A stretch of 64,000 bases of DNA, taken from assembly GCA_963775805.1 (NCBI GenBank), contig CAVZKG010000001.1, positions 2,294,001 to 2,358,000 of the forward strand, given 5' to 3'. Source of the stretch: JAFAMB01 sp963775805 (GTDB lineage: Bacteria > Verrucomicrobiota > Verrucomicrobiia > Chthoniobacterales > JAFAMB01). Below, piece after piece: positions 30,302 to 40,115 of this stretch. Position 1 is the first letter of the stretch. Each line of letters begins with the position of its first letter. Made by a program: the position numbers and the translations under genes. The notes beneath the pieces were generated by a model. It saw nothing but the letters and a program-made list of their open reading frames with translations. It ran no database searches and was not told the DNA's origin.

Positions 30302-31891
30302 TTACTTCGTATAACCGACTGCCTCTTTGCCCGGGGGTTCCGGCGACAGCTGCGGACTCTCTCTCGGCCCACCCCAGCGAAATGTCACTGACGCACTGAC
30401 AATATCCACTGCGGCGTCAAACGTCCCCGTCAACTCATGGCCTTCCCCATCCGTGAAATCGACCGTTGGATCCTGAACAAATAGATGTGCGTAACCGATG
30501 TCAAAATCCATGAACCGCGTCACAGACCAGCGAAGTCCCGCCGAGACAAAGTATCGATTATTGTCTGGAATTCGCGGAGTGCGAAAATCGGCACCTTGAA
30601 TCGGTGTCTGATCATATGCAAACCCGAGTCGGAGAGTTAGATTCTTTGTCGCATACCATTCCATTCCAATGGCATAACGAAGCGCATCTTTGTAATTCAG
30701 ATCGAGAACGTTGGAAGGTGTCGCCGAGTTCTGGAACGTGATCGGAACACTTTGCAGCCGGCTCCATCTGGTCCAGGAGATATCTCCCATTAACGCAAAC
30801 TGCCGCGCGAACCGTTGGTAGATGCTGAAATGATAGATTTCAGGCAAATCCAGTTGTGCGCTGGCGTTCTGATCGAAAAAGACGTCCTGAAATGCATTTG
30901 GTTGGGGAAATTGCACTGGCGCACCGGACGCAACGATCGCCGGCACGCCCCGGAAACTGACATTCCCCTGCAAATCGTGATTGATCCCAGATCGGTAGCT
31001 GACGCCAACCCGCCCATCCTGGAAGAAAGAGTGATCGTCTCCTTTCCAGTACTGGAATATTGCACCCAGGGTAAACCCGAGACTCCAGTCGTCGCCGGTC
31101 ACTTCTGAGATCCCATCGCGACCACCGGGCACGAACCCTGCATTGTTGTACGCTTGCTGCGTGGCCTTGATCACCGAAGGAATCTCCGCCGCCGGCACCC
31201 CTTTAGCGGCCAACAGTGCTGGGAGCGCCTGTTCAAATTGTCCAAGCACCTGTTCGCCGGCAAGACCAAAGTCAATGGCCTGCGTCAATCGCGCCGAAGC
31301 GTATTGAGCATCGAGACTCGCACCGATCGACAAGCTTCCATACCGGTAGGCGATCGTGGGCTGGATGTCGAAAGTTGTCAGCTTTGTCCGCAGAGCGACG
31401 TACCGGCCAGCCCATCCCGGGCTATAGTCAGTCTCAAGGCCAAACGGAACACTGAGCCCGACGCCAACCGAAAGATCTCCATATTGCGAGCTGCGAAAGA
31501 CCGGCTGTGACAGGTAGATATTGGGTAATAAATGGTCAACCCCGCCATCCCCTCCGTTGCCGCCGCTGATCCGTTCGCCGTTCACTGGCGTATTTGGGAG
31601 ATTGTAATGCGACCCCTGGTTGGTAAATGTCGCTTGCGGGATGATATATTGGCCGCCGATTTGGAATTCACCCTGATCGAGCAATGCGATTCCCGCGGGA
31701 TTAAAGAAGATGGTGGAAGCGTCTTCGGCTTGGGCGGCGCCCCCAGCGTACGCGCTACCAAGTCCGCTCACGCTTTGTTCGTTCAAAGCGAAACTTCCCG
31801 CACTGGTGTTGGAGGGAAGAACAACAAGAAAAGTGCCTAGCAATGTTAATATTACGCCAGGGAAACACCGACAAGCAGCTAGCTTATTCAT
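30302..31891 (-). CDS. fadL: FadL/OmpP1/TodX family outer-membrane transporter
   Basis: A 529-residue beta-barrel with a signal peptide (GVILTLLGTFLVVLPSNTSA). The mature start GSFALNEQSVSGLGSAYAGG and AAQAEDASTIFFNPAGIALL is the N-terminal hatch of FadL proteins, and the C-terminus repeats amphipathic strands such as YFVSAGLRWSVTRFMDFDIG. FadL moves long-chain fatty acids or other hydrophobics across the outer membrane. It is divergent from fadD and the beta-oxidation genes, matching fatty-acid uptake. The very last residues (after FRWGG) extend past the usual terminal Phe. Confidence 0.92.
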   Translation of the reverse strand: MNKLAACRCFPGVILTLLGTFLVVLPSNTSAGSFALNEQSVSGLGSAYAGGAAQAEDASTIFFNPAGIALLDQGEFQIGGQYIIPQATFTNQGSHYNLPNTPVNGERISGGNGGDGGVDHLLPNIYLSQPVFRSSQYGDLSVGVGLSVPFGLETDYSPGWAGRYVALRTKLTTFDIQPTIAYRYGSLSIGASLDAQYASARLTQAIDFGLAGEQVLGQFEQALPALLAAKGVPAAEIPSVIKATQQAYNNAGFVPGGRDGISEVTGDDWSLGFTLGAIFQYWKGDDHSFFQDGRVGVSYRSGINHDLQGNVSFRGVPAIVASGAPVQFPQPNAFQDVFFDQNASAQLDLPEIYHFSIYQRFARQFALMGDISWTRWSRLQSVPITFQNSATPSNVLDLNYKDALRYAIGMEWYATKNLTLRLGFAYDQTPIQGADFRTPRIPDNNRYFVSAGLRWSVTRFMDFDIGYAHLFVQDPTVDFTDGEGHELTGTFDAAVDIVSASVTFRWGGPRESPQLSPEPPGKEAVGYTK

Positions 31892-32231
31892 GGCGGGAGG
31901 AATCTAGTTGGGCTTAAGAGAGCCCTCGGGGGATGTGATGTTGTGAGCCGATCGTACGAACCTCGAAATCGCAACACAATCTTAAAAACTCTTGAAAATC
32001 ATTGTTTCAGTCTGAGTGTTCATTAACCAGAGGGCGCCACCCTCCTAATAATGCGCTTATTGAGCCGCTTATTCGTTAACGCAGCGGGCTTCCCTGACAG
32101 GGCGAACCGGGAAACCGGCAAGACGTCACAAGGACTGCCCGCATCCGCGCCATGTCCGGCTGCGCACCGAAGCGAGCATGTATCACTGAATTCCTCTCTG
32201 GAGACCACTCTCGTACCTGGAGCACTCGGCT
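31892..32231. other. Divergent intergenic region fadL/fadD
   Basis: About 340 bases that must hold both promoters. I see an AT-rich core at 31975-32020 but no convincing perfect palindrome; TGAGTGTTCATTAA (about 32013-32026) only loosely recalls fatty-acid regulator sites. No coding frame has recognisable content. Confidence 0.5.
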
Positions 32232-34073
32232 ATGGAAACTCCTGAACGTGTCTTTGACCTGATTCGATACCAACTCGAGCATCATCCGCTGTCCGATGCC
32301 TTCGCTCAAAAGGTGAATGGAAAATGGACAAAAGTCTCAACTTCGGACTGCGTTGAAGCAATCGCGGCGCTCTCTTGGGGATTGCACCTGTCGGGAATTC
32401 GAGCCGGAGACCGAATTGCAAATGTGACGGAAACGAATCGGATCGAGTGGTACATCATCGACGCAGCGGTGATGTCGCTTGGTGCGATTCATCTCCCGAT
32501 TTATCCCAATATCAGCGCTGAAGAGTTCGAATTCATCCTCAACGATTCCGAAGCCAGATTGCTCTTTGTCTCAAGTGAGCGTCTTTATCAGACTATCGCA
32601 CCGCTTCAGAGAAAGCTTCCCGCGTTGCGACAGATCGTCAGTTACGATCGAGTGAGCGGCGTAAAACAGTGGAAAGAGCTTCAGGATGCAGGCAGAGCAG
32701 GACTCCAGGATTCGGAAAGCAAAACTAGCTTAGAGAAAATCAAAGCGAAAGTTCGTCCGGATGACCTGGCGACCCTCATTTATACATCGGGAACCACCGG
32801 TACTCCGAAAGGTGTGATGCTCTCGCACGCAAATCTGTTAGCCAACTGTCTTGCTTGCGCCCGGTTGATCCGGTCCAGCACTCACGAGTGCGCTCTTTCG
32901 TTTTTACCTCTTTGCCACATCTACGAGCGAACCCTTATCAATGTTTACCTCTACGTGGGAACATCGGTTTACTTTGCGCAAAACCTCAATACGATCGGCG
33001 AAGATCTGCGCGAGGTTCGGCCGCACGTCTTCGCAACCGTACCTCGACTGCTGGAAAAGATTTACGAAAAGTTCATCGAAAAAGGCAACGAACTCCGCGG
33101 GTTGAAACGCACGATCTATTTCTGGGCGCTGAATCTTGGTTCTCAATATGACCCTGAGGCTTCTCCAAACTGGTTTCAACGAGTACAACTATTTCTGGCT
33201 GACCGGCTCGTTTACTCGCATTGGCGGGAATCAATAGGCGGACGCGTTAGAGCAATCATATGCGGATCGGCGGCATTACAACCCCGTTTGAGTCGCATCT
33301 TTTGGGCCGCACGCATCTCTGTCTTTGAGGGGTACGGACCAACGGAAGCATCGCCGGTCATCTCCGCGAATTATCCGGGCGAGCACAAGCTAGGAACAGT
33401 CGGCCCGGTGATTCCTGGTGGCGAAGTCAAAATCGCATCGGACGGCGAGATTCTTTATCGCGGTCCAAGCGTAATGAATGGCTATTATCACCGACCCGAA
33501 AAGACGGCTGAAGCAATCGACCCGGATGGATGGTTGCACACTGGGGATGTCGGAGAGTTCGATGGGGCGTTCCTGAAAATAACAGATCGAAAAAAGGAGA
33601 TATTTAAAACATCAGGCGGCAAATACATTGCGCCGCAGCAGGTCGAGAACAGGTTGAAAGAATCCCCCTTTATCGCGCAAGCGATGGTGATCGGCGAGAA
33701 CCGCAAATTCCCTGCGGCACTCGTCGTTCCGGCCTTTCAAGCCGTTTCAGATTACTTTCGTCAAAAAGGGGTTCAGTTCCGAACAAATCGTGAACTTGTC
33801 ACCGATTCACAGGTCAACGAGCTCATTGCATCCGAGATTAAGAGACTCAACGAACATTTCGGACACTATTCACAGATCAAAAAATTCGCTCTACTCGCCG
33901 AGGAATGGTCGCTGTCTGGCGGAGAGCTAACGCCGACTCTGAAGCTTAAGCGCCGGCAACTTTTGACTAAATACGCAAATGAGATCGAGTCACTTTACAG
34001 TAAAACCGACCAACGGACTGTCGCTCCGGAAATTCCGGCGAAGGAGGTGTATTCAACCGTAACAACCGCCTGA
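32232..34073 (+). CDS. fadD: Long-chain fatty acid-CoA ligase
   Basis: A 613-residue AMP-forming acyl-CoA synthetase. ATP-binding loop LIYTSGTTGTPKGVMLSHAN (about 183-202), A5 motif FEGYGPTEASPVI, A7 motif WLHTGDVGEF, and A8/A10 region DRKKEIFKTSGGKYIAPQQV are intact; it belongs to the FAA1-like group used for long-chain and complex fatty acids. It activates fatty acids at the inner membrane after FadL uptake. It begins a plus-strand run with thiolase, FadJ-type protein and acyl-CoA oxidase genes. Confidence 0.93.
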   Translation: METPERVFDLIRYQLEHHPLSDAFAQKVNGKWTKVSTSDCVEAIAALSWGLHLSGIRAGDRIANVTETNRIEWYIIDAAVMSLGAIHLPIYPNISAEEFEFILNDSEARLLFVSSERLYQTIAPLQRKLPALRQIVSYDRVSGVKQWKELQDAGRAGLQDSESKTSLEKIKAKVRPDDLATLIYTSGTTGTPKGVMLSHANLLANCLACARLIRSSTHECALSFLPLCHIYERTLINVYLYVGTSVYFAQNLNTIGEDLREVRPHVFATVPRLLEKIYEKFIEKGNELRGLKRTIYFWALNLGSQYDPEASPNWFQRVQLFLADRLVYSHWRESIGGRVRAIICGSAALQPRLSRIFWAARISVFEGYGPTEASPVISANYPGEHKLGTVGPVIPGGEVKIASDGEILYRGPSVMNGYYHRPEKTAEAIDPDGWLHTGDVGEFDGAFLKITDRKKEIFKTSGGKYIAPQQVENRLKESPFIAQAMVIGENRKFPAALVVPAFQAVSDYFRQKGVQFRTNRELVTDSQVNELIASEIKRLNEHFGHYSQIKKFALLAEEWSLSGGELTPTLKLKRRQLLTKYANEIESLYSKTDQRTVAPEIPAKEVYSTVTTA

Positions 34074-34196
34074 TTTTCGTGGTCGGTTTGAATCCGAACC
34101 CGAAAAGCGCGATGATTCAAAGTATCTGCGCTTACCACTGTCCGAGTTGTCGATTTGGCACTCTCGAGGATCACTCCTCTTCAAATTCTAATCTCT

Positions 34197-35486
34197 ATGA
34201 AAGAACCGATTTATATTGTGGACGGTGTTCGCACGCCGTTTGCAAAAGCAGGAACGGCGTTTGCCGATAGTGACACGGCGGACCTCGGCAGAACCGCTGT
34301 CGCATTATTAGTGGCGCGAACAGGGATTGACCCATCCGCGATCGAAGAAGTCATCATTGGATGTGTCGGCCAGCCTGTCGATTCTGCGAACGTCGGTCGA
34401 GTGGTCGCGTTGCGTGCCGGAATTCCTGAGTCGGTGCCCGCAATCACCGTTCATCGCAATTGCGCATCAGGCTTCGAAGCGGTGACGCAGGCCGCGGAAA
34501 AGATGCTGGCCGGTCGCGGCGATATTTTCGTCGTGGGCGGCGTCGAAAACATGTCGCAGATCCCTCTGCTTTATTCGCATGAGGCAGCAAAGAAATTTTC
34601 GGCGTTCGGGCGTGCGAAAAACATTTCTCAGAAGCTCGCCGCTTTAAGCGCGTTCCGGCCGACAGACTTTCAACCGCGAATCGGCCTGCAGCTGGGTCTC
34701 TCCGATCCGGTGTGCGGCTGTAACATGGGGCAGACCGCGGAAACGCTCAGTCGCGAATTCGGTATCACGCGCGAAAAGCAGGACGCGTTCGCGATGCGGT
34801 CCCATCAAAAAGCGGTTGCCGCTCGCGAAAAGCTCAAAGCTGAAATTACTCCGGTCTATCTACCGAAGGCAAAAAACGGCAACACGTCGATGGAACAGGA
34901 CAACGGCCCGCGCGAGAACCAATCGTTAGAGGCATTGGCGAAACTCAAACCGGCATTCGAGCCCGATACCGGGACAGTGACGGCTGGAAATTCTTCGCAG
35001 ATCACTGACGGAGCGACTGCACTCCTGATGATGACCGAGCGAGCGTTGAGAGAATCAGGACTCACTCCGATTGGCCGGCTTGAGGGATACGCGTATGCCG
35101 GGCTGGATCCCGCACGAATGGGGCTGGGACCGGTTCACGCAATTCATCGTGCGGAAGAGCGAACCGGCTTGGGATTAAAAGACGCCGAAATTATCGAAAT
35201 CAACGAAGCATTTGCAGCACAAGTGCTTGCCTGCCAGCTAGCGGCAACATCGGAAACTTTTTGTAGAGAACATCTCCACCGCGATAAATCGCTTGGAGAA
35301 ATTCCGGACGAGATTTTGAACGTTAACGGAGGCGCTATAGCCCTTGGACATCCGGTAGGCGTGACTGGATCCCGCCTGGTTTTAACGGCACTCAAAGAGT
35401 TGCATCGAAGGAACGCAAACCGGGCGCTCGTATCACTTTGCGTCGGAGGCGGCCAAGGGGGTGCGCTTTGGCTCAATCGAAATTAA
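34197..35486 (+). CDS. fadA: Acetyl-CoA acyltransferase (thiolase, FadA/FadI type)
   Basis: A 429-residue thiolase for the last step of beta-oxidation. Active-site Cys in TVHRNCASGFEAVTQ (about 95), GGVENMSQIPLL, His in NGGAIALGHPVGVTG (about 381) and the second Cys in LVSLCVGGGQGGALW are all present. It is longer than most FadA proteins, with an insertion typical of the trifunctional-protein-beta (FadI) branch. The start at 34197 (MKEPIYIVDGVRTP) is chosen over an earlier codon. It ends one base before the next frame opens, and fadJ starts 16 bases later, so the two are co-transcribed. Confidence 0.92.
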   Translation: MKEPIYIVDGVRTPFAKAGTAFADSDTADLGRTAVALLVARTGIDPSAIEEVIIGCVGQPVDSANVGRVVALRAGIPESVPAITVHRNCASGFEAVTQAAEKMLAGRGDIFVVGGVENMSQIPLLYSHEAAKKFSAFGRAKNISQKLAALSAFRPTDFQPRIGLQLGLSDPVCGCNMGQTAETLSREFGITREKQDAFAMRSHQKAVAAREKLKAEITPVYLPKAKNGNTSMEQDNGPRENQSLEALAKLKPAFEPDTGTVTAGNSSQITDGATALLMMTERALRESGLTPIGRLEGYAYAGLDPARMGLGPVHAIHRAEERTGLGLKDAEIIEINEAFAAQVLACQLAATSETFCREHLHRDKSLGEIPDEILNVNGGAIALGHPVGVTGSRLVLTALKELHRRNANRALVSLCVGGGQGGALWLNRN

Positions 35487-35501
35487 TTGGAGGTCAGCAC
35501 G

Positions 35502-37658
35502 GTGAATCAAAACATTCAACGGGAGGTCTCAGAAAGGGGCATCGCGACCCTGACATTTGATCGCCCGGGTTCGGCAGCAAATATATTCGATTCCGCAACG
35601 CTCGACGAGCTGAACGAACAACTCGATTTCCTTGAAACGGAAAAGAGCCTGAAAGGGCTCATTATTCGGAGCGCAAAGCCAAAAATCTTTATCGCAGGAG
35701 CGGATCTGAATAGTTTCACGCAGGCGATGGACGCTGCGCGAATCGGGACTGTGATTGATCGCGGTCACACGACCTTTGATCGAATTGCTCTTCTACCTTA
35801 TCTGACGGTCGCTGCGATCCATGGCATTGCTCTCGGGGGCGGAGTCGAAATTACCTTAGCGTGCGATTACCGGGTCGCGTCGTCCGACGCAGCTACTAAA
35901 CTAGGGTTACCGGAAACGACCCTCGGCATCCTCCCTGGCTGGGGCGGATGCACACGGCTGCCGAAACTAATCGGACTTCCGAGCGCGCTCGAAGCAATCA
36001 TGACCGGTCGTCAATATTCGGCAACCCAAGCGCTGAAGCTGGGCATAGTCGATGGCGTTGTTTTTCCAGAAAAATTGTTGGACGCCGCCCTCGCAAAAAT
36101 TGAACGCAGCGCCGGAAAAAAGCGCGTCTATTCGACCCACCTGTCCAATCGACCGCCTCTCTCCCGCATCATTCGGTCGCAGGCCGAAAAGAAAGCCCTC
36201 GCGCGGACGCACGGTAATTATCCAGCGCCTCTCAAAGCACTCGAGGTCGCCTGCGCCGGCTTGGATGTTCCGCATGAGCAGTCGCTTGCGAACGAGAGAG
36301 CCGGTTTCATCGAACTGGCTCTCAGTGAAACTGCACAAAATCTGATCGGTGTTTTCTTCCTCCAGGAACGCTCCAAGAAACTAAAATTGCCGAAGGATCT
36401 GAGCGCCGAACCTCTTCCTGCACCGAAACCCGTTAACAAGAGCCTGGTTGTCGGAGCAGGCCTGATGGGAGCAGGCATTGCACAGTGGCTGAGCAGCCGC
36501 GGAATTCGAATCATTCTGAAGGATGTAGGTCCTGGTCCGTTGGGAAAGGGAATCCAGTCGATCGGAAAGCTCTACACAGATGCAGTCAAAAGACATCTCT
36601 TCTCGGAAACGGAAGCACGGAATGCGATGGACAGAATCCTTCCGGTTTACGAAGAAATCCCACTCCGTGGAGTCGATCTGGCCATAGAGGCAGCGGTCGA
36701 AAAGCTGGAAATCAAACAGCAGATATTTGCCGAACTCGAAGCCAAGGTATCCGTCGATACTGTTCTTGCGTCCAACACCTCGAGTCTGTCGATCGACGAA
36801 ATCGCTGCGTCTATGCAACATCCGGAGCGAGTGGTTGGCATTCACTTCTTCAATCCTGTTCATCGAATGCAGTTGGTGGAAATCGTTCGAGGTTCGAAAA
36901 CGAACGCGGCAACGCTGAACGCAGCGATTCAGTTCGTGAAACGAATCGGAAAATTGCCGGTCCTTGTGAACGACAGCCCAGGGTTTTTGGTGAATCGGAT
37001 TCTCCTCCCATACATCGCCGAAGCGATTCGCTTGTTCGCCTATGGGTACCGTGCAGAAACAATTGACCGCTTGATGCTGCAATTCGGAATGCCGATGGGT
37101 CCGCTGCGACTCGCAGACGAGGTCGGACTCGATGTAGTCGAGCACGTGGGAAAAGATCTCGCAGATCGGGTCCGCCATCTCGGATCAATCGACGGAACAG
37201 TTGGGAAGATGATTGCCAAAGGCTGGCTTGGGCGCAAATCAGGCAAAGGTTTCTACGATTACAGTGGAAACCCGGACGGAAAAGTCAACGGAGAGGTGGG
37301 TGAGCTCCAGCCACCTGAACCGGAGACTGTAAACAGCAACGATTTGCGGGATCGTCTCGTGCTTTCGATGGTCAATGAAGCCGCCCGCACGATCGAGGAA
37401 AAGGTCGTGACGGCACCTGAAGATGTGGACTTTGGAATGATCATGGGGACTGGATGGGCGCCCTTCCGCGGCGGCCCGCTACGGTACGCCGATCACCTCG
37501 GCATCGCCACAGTCGTCAGCCGGCTTAACATCCTCAGGGAACAGGTCGACCCGTACTTTGAACCCTGTGCGCTCCTGACTGAGATGTTGAATCGCGGTGC
37601 AACTTTTTACACTAAGCGAGAGACGGTTTCGACAGGTTCAAATGTTCCGACGCCCTAG
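35502..37658 (+). CDS. fadJ: Multifunctional fatty-acid oxidation protein (enoyl-CoA hydratase/3-hydroxyacyl-CoA dehydrogenase)
   Basis: A 718-residue fusion. The N-terminal crotonase half has IAGADLNSF, IHGIALGGGVEITLACDYRV and GLPETTLGILPGWGGCTRLP (two catalytic Glu). The dehydrogenase half has the NAD motif VVGAGLMGAGIAQWL (about 325), ASNTSSLSIDEIA, the catalytic His in GIHFFNPVHRMQLVEIVRG and VNDSPGFLVNRILLPY. It performs the hydration and oxidation steps between the acyl-CoA oxidase and thiolase. A GGAGG Shine-Dalgarno at 35489-35493 sits 8 bases before a GTG at 35502, so I use that start rather than the upstream TTG. Confidence 0.92.
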   Translation: MNQNIQREVSERGIATLTFDRPGSAANIFDSATLDELNEQLDFLETEKSLKGLIIRSAKPKIFIAGADLNSFTQAMDAARIGTVIDRGHTTFDRIALLPYLTVAAIHGIALGGGVEITLACDYRVASSDAATKLGLPETTLGILPGWGGCTRLPKLIGLPSALEAIMTGRQYSATQALKLGIVDGVVFPEKLLDAALAKIERSAGKKRVYSTHLSNRPPLSRIIRSQAEKKALARTHGNYPAPLKALEVACAGLDVPHEQSLANERAGFIELALSETAQNLIGVFFLQERSKKLKLPKDLSAEPLPAPKPVNKSLVVGAGLMGAGIAQWLSSRGIRIILKDVGPGPLGKGIQSIGKLYTDAVKRHLFSETEARNAMDRILPVYEEIPLRGVDLAIEAAVEKLEIKQQIFAELEAKVSVDTVLASNTSSLSIDEIAASMQHPERVVGIHFFNPVHRMQLVEIVRGSKTNAATLNAAIQFVKRIGKLPVLVNDSPGFLVNRILLPYIAEAIRLFAYGYRAETIDRLMLQFGMPMGPLRLADEVGLDVVEHVGKDLADRVRHLGSIDGTVGKMIAKGWLGRKSGKGFYDYSGNPDGKVNGEVGELQPPEPETVNSNDLRDRLVLSMVNEAARTIEEKVVTAPEDVDFGMIMGTGWAPFRGGPLRYADHLGIATVVSRLNILREQVDPYFEPCALLTEMLNRGATFYTKRETVSTGSNVPTP

Positions 37659-37661
37659 AGA

Positions 37662-39614
37662 ATGAAAGAGATGCTAGAAACCCCGGGGAAAGTTGACGGC
37701 GCTCAATCGGCGATAGGAGAGAACGGCGATTCGATCTATCCACCGATTGAGAGGAAACCAGCGACGTTCGATCCAAAGGCTTTGCAACGCGTTCTGGATG
37801 GCGAACACGCTGAAACCCGCAGCTTTGTGAAGGAGCTACTCACCCAGCCCGATTTTCAATACTATGATGGAACAGATATCGGCGGCTACCGCCAGAAGGT
37901 ACTCGATTGGACCCGGCGGCTGGCATCGACCGGTATCGGGCGGATTTTTATGCCTCGCTCGGTCGGTGGAGAGGAGAATCTCCCAAAGTTCATCGCAGCA
38001 TTTGAGACGCTTGCCTTTCATGATATTAGCCTCGTTATAAAACTCGGAGTCCAGTTTGGACTGTTCGCAGGGAGCATCCAGAGACTTGGAACCGAATATC
38101 ATCACAAGAAGTATCTGCCGGATGCCGCCACAACGAAGCTGATGGGCTGCTTCGCAATGACGGAAATTGGTCACGGCTCAAATGTTCACGGACTCGAAAC
38201 GGAGGCCGTGTACGATCGGAAGACCGACTCTTTCATCGTTCACACGCCAAAAAGATCCGCCGGCAAAAATTACATCGGAAACGCCGCAGCCGACGGCCGT
38301 GTGGCGGTCGTATTCGCGCAACTGATTGTGGCCGGTCAGAAACATGGCGTCCATGCGCTCCTTGTTCCCATCCGAGACGAATCCGGCGCTCCATCGCCCG
38401 GAATCACAATTGCCGACAACGGAATAAAGATGGGATTAAATGGAGTCGATAACGGCCGGATCTGGTTCGATCACGTCAAGGTCCCCCGCACTGAACTCCT
38501 GAACCGCTTCGCGAACGTCACCGCCGATGGGGAATACCGCAGCGAAATTCAAAGTCCGGCGGCCCGCTTCTTCACGATGATAGGCACACTCGTCAGCGGT
38601 CGAATCAGCATCGCTGTGAGCGCCAACAGCGTGACAAAGAGTGCTCTGACGATCGCGACACGATACGGCGCGCGCCGAAGACAATTCGGATCGTCGAAAT
38701 CGCCCCAAGAAATTCTGCTGCTGGATTACCCCGCTCATCAACGGCGACTCTCTCCTTTGATCGCGAATGTCTTCGCACTTGATTTTGCGTTGAAGCACCT
38801 CGTCGAACTCAACGAATCCGCGCACCCGGGCAATTCTCGCTCTCTTGAAACTCTGGCGGCTGGTCTCAAGGCCGTAACCACCTGGAACACGACTCAAACG
38901 ATTCAAATCTGCCGCGAGACCTGCGGCGGTGAAGGCTACATTGCTGCTAATCGGATCAGCATCCTCAAAGCCGATACAGACATCTACACCACCTTTGAAG
39001 GGGATAATACGATCCTGATGCAGTTGGTCGCCAAGAACCTCCTCGCTGAGTTTAAAGACAAGCTCAAAGGGATGCGTCCGGCACAACTGGCCGGATTCTT
39101 TGTAGACCATCGTTTATCCGCGATCGCTAAACGTAATCCGCGCCTGACACTGAACCTCTCCGAGGGCCATCTGCGGGACACGAATTTCCATTCCGAAATG
39201 TTTAGGTTTCGCGAATCGGCAACGCTGGTCGCAGCAGCAAAGGAGTTCCGGCGATTGATCTCGAAAAAAGGGGGAGATCCGTTCACAGCGTTTGCCAACA
39301 TGCAACGCGAGCTCCTGGAGCTTGGACACGCGCACATCGAATGGGTCATTCTCGAACAATTCGTCCGCGTTACGCGCTCTGCACCGAACTCGTTGAAGCC
39401 GGCGCTCAAGCGGATGTGCGATTTGTTCGCACTTTCGCAGATCGAACGCCACAAGGGGTGGTACTTCGAACAAGGTGCCATGACAGGGCTCAAATCGAGA
39501 GCGATTTCCAGGCAGGTCGACAAACTTTGCGCAGAAGTTCGGCAGGAAGCGGTTCAACTGGTCGAGGCATTCGGTATCCCAGACGCCTGTCTTGCCGCGC
39601 CGATTGCGCTGTGA
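37662..39614 (+). CDS. Acyl-CoA dehydrogenase/acyl-CoA oxidase family protein
   Basis: A 650-residue flavoprotein, much longer than a 380-residue acyl-CoA dehydrogenase and matching the acyl-CoA oxidase layout. FAMTEIGHGSNVHGLETEAV is the flavin/substrate-binding signature, KMGLNGVDNGRIWFDHVKVP follows, and CRETCGGEGYIAANRISILK contains the catalytic Glu; the C-terminal helical ACOX domain fills residues 470-640. It performs the first beta-oxidation step, passing electrons either to O2 (oxidase) or to ETF; the sequence does not decide. It starts 3 bases after fadJ stops and closes the operon. Confidence 0.9.
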   Translation: MKEMLETPGKVDGAQSAIGENGDSIYPPIERKPATFDPKALQRVLDGEHAETRSFVKELLTQPDFQYYDGTDIGGYRQKVLDWTRRLASTGIGRIFMPRSVGGEENLPKFIAAFETLAFHDISLVIKLGVQFGLFAGSIQRLGTEYHHKKYLPDAATTKLMGCFAMTEIGHGSNVHGLETEAVYDRKTDSFIVHTPKRSAGKNYIGNAAADGRVAVVFAQLIVAGQKHGVHALLVPIRDESGAPSPGITIADNGIKMGLNGVDNGRIWFDHVKVPRTELLNRFANVTADGEYRSEIQSPAARFFTMIGTLVSGRISIAVSANSVTKSALTIATRYGARRRQFGSSKSPQEILLLDYPAHQRRLSPLIANVFALDFALKHLVELNESAHPGNSRSLETLAAGLKAVTTWNTTQTIQICRETCGGEGYIAANRISILKADTDIYTTFEGDNTILMQLVAKNLLAEFKDKLKGMRPAQLAGFFVDHRLSAIAKRNPRLTLNLSEGHLRDTNFHSEMFRFRESATLVAAAKEFRRLISKKGGDPFTAFANMQRELLELGHAHIEWVILEQFVRVTRSAPNSLKPALKRMCDLFALSQIERHKGWYFEQGAMTGLKSRAISRQVDKLCAEVRQEAVQLVEAFGIPDACLAAPIAL

Positions 39615-40115
39615 AAAATCCCGGACTATCACGCTGTCCCTCTAGGACAAAATTCATTCGCCCGTGATACTTGCGTAAGTTAATACTACTCGGCGAGACG
39701 CCTATGATACCTTAAGCCCGGCGACTTTCATATTTTTTGGAGGTTACGGGCCATCGAAGGCTTTCGAACCGCGCCGATTAATGCCGCCGCGCCAAGAATC
39801 ACGAAGCCGAAAGTATCATAGGCGTCTCGCCTGTGATCTGAACCGGAGTGCAGCTCGTCCTTATGGCCATCAAGTTCGATTGATTACGACGCAGAGTTCG
39901 GGATGCATCCGTGAGAGCTTCCCTTTGGACTCTCCGTTTTGGTTGCTTTGCCAGCGAACCAAGCGCCGCTTTTTTAATCGAGATGACTAAACTGTCGAGA
40001 CAAGGTCACAGGCGAGACGCCTATGATACTTTCGGCTCGGCGACGTTCATATTTTTTGGAGCTTACGGGCCATCGAGGGCTTTCGAACCGCGCCGATTAA
40101 TGCCGCCCTCGTCAC
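39615..40115. repeat. Composite repeat block: two 97-bp direct repeats and an inverted segment
   Basis: Two direct copies at 39692-39788 and 40011-40108 share a GGCGAGACGCCTATGATAC start, a CGGCGAC-TTTTTTGGAG-TTACGGGCCATCGA core and a TTTCGAACCGCGCCGATTAA end. Between them, 39804-39837 is an inverted copy of the first 34 bases of the second. The remaining 170 bases hold no gene. The block separates the convergent acyl-CoA oxidase and rsmA genes. The GGCGAGACGCCTAT unit recurs at 47087 and, partly, at 55871. Confidence 0.8.

Noticed and set aside
36381..37178. Long minus-strand frame within fadJ
   Set aside because: It lies opposite strongly supported dehydrogenase motifs and contains no family signature.
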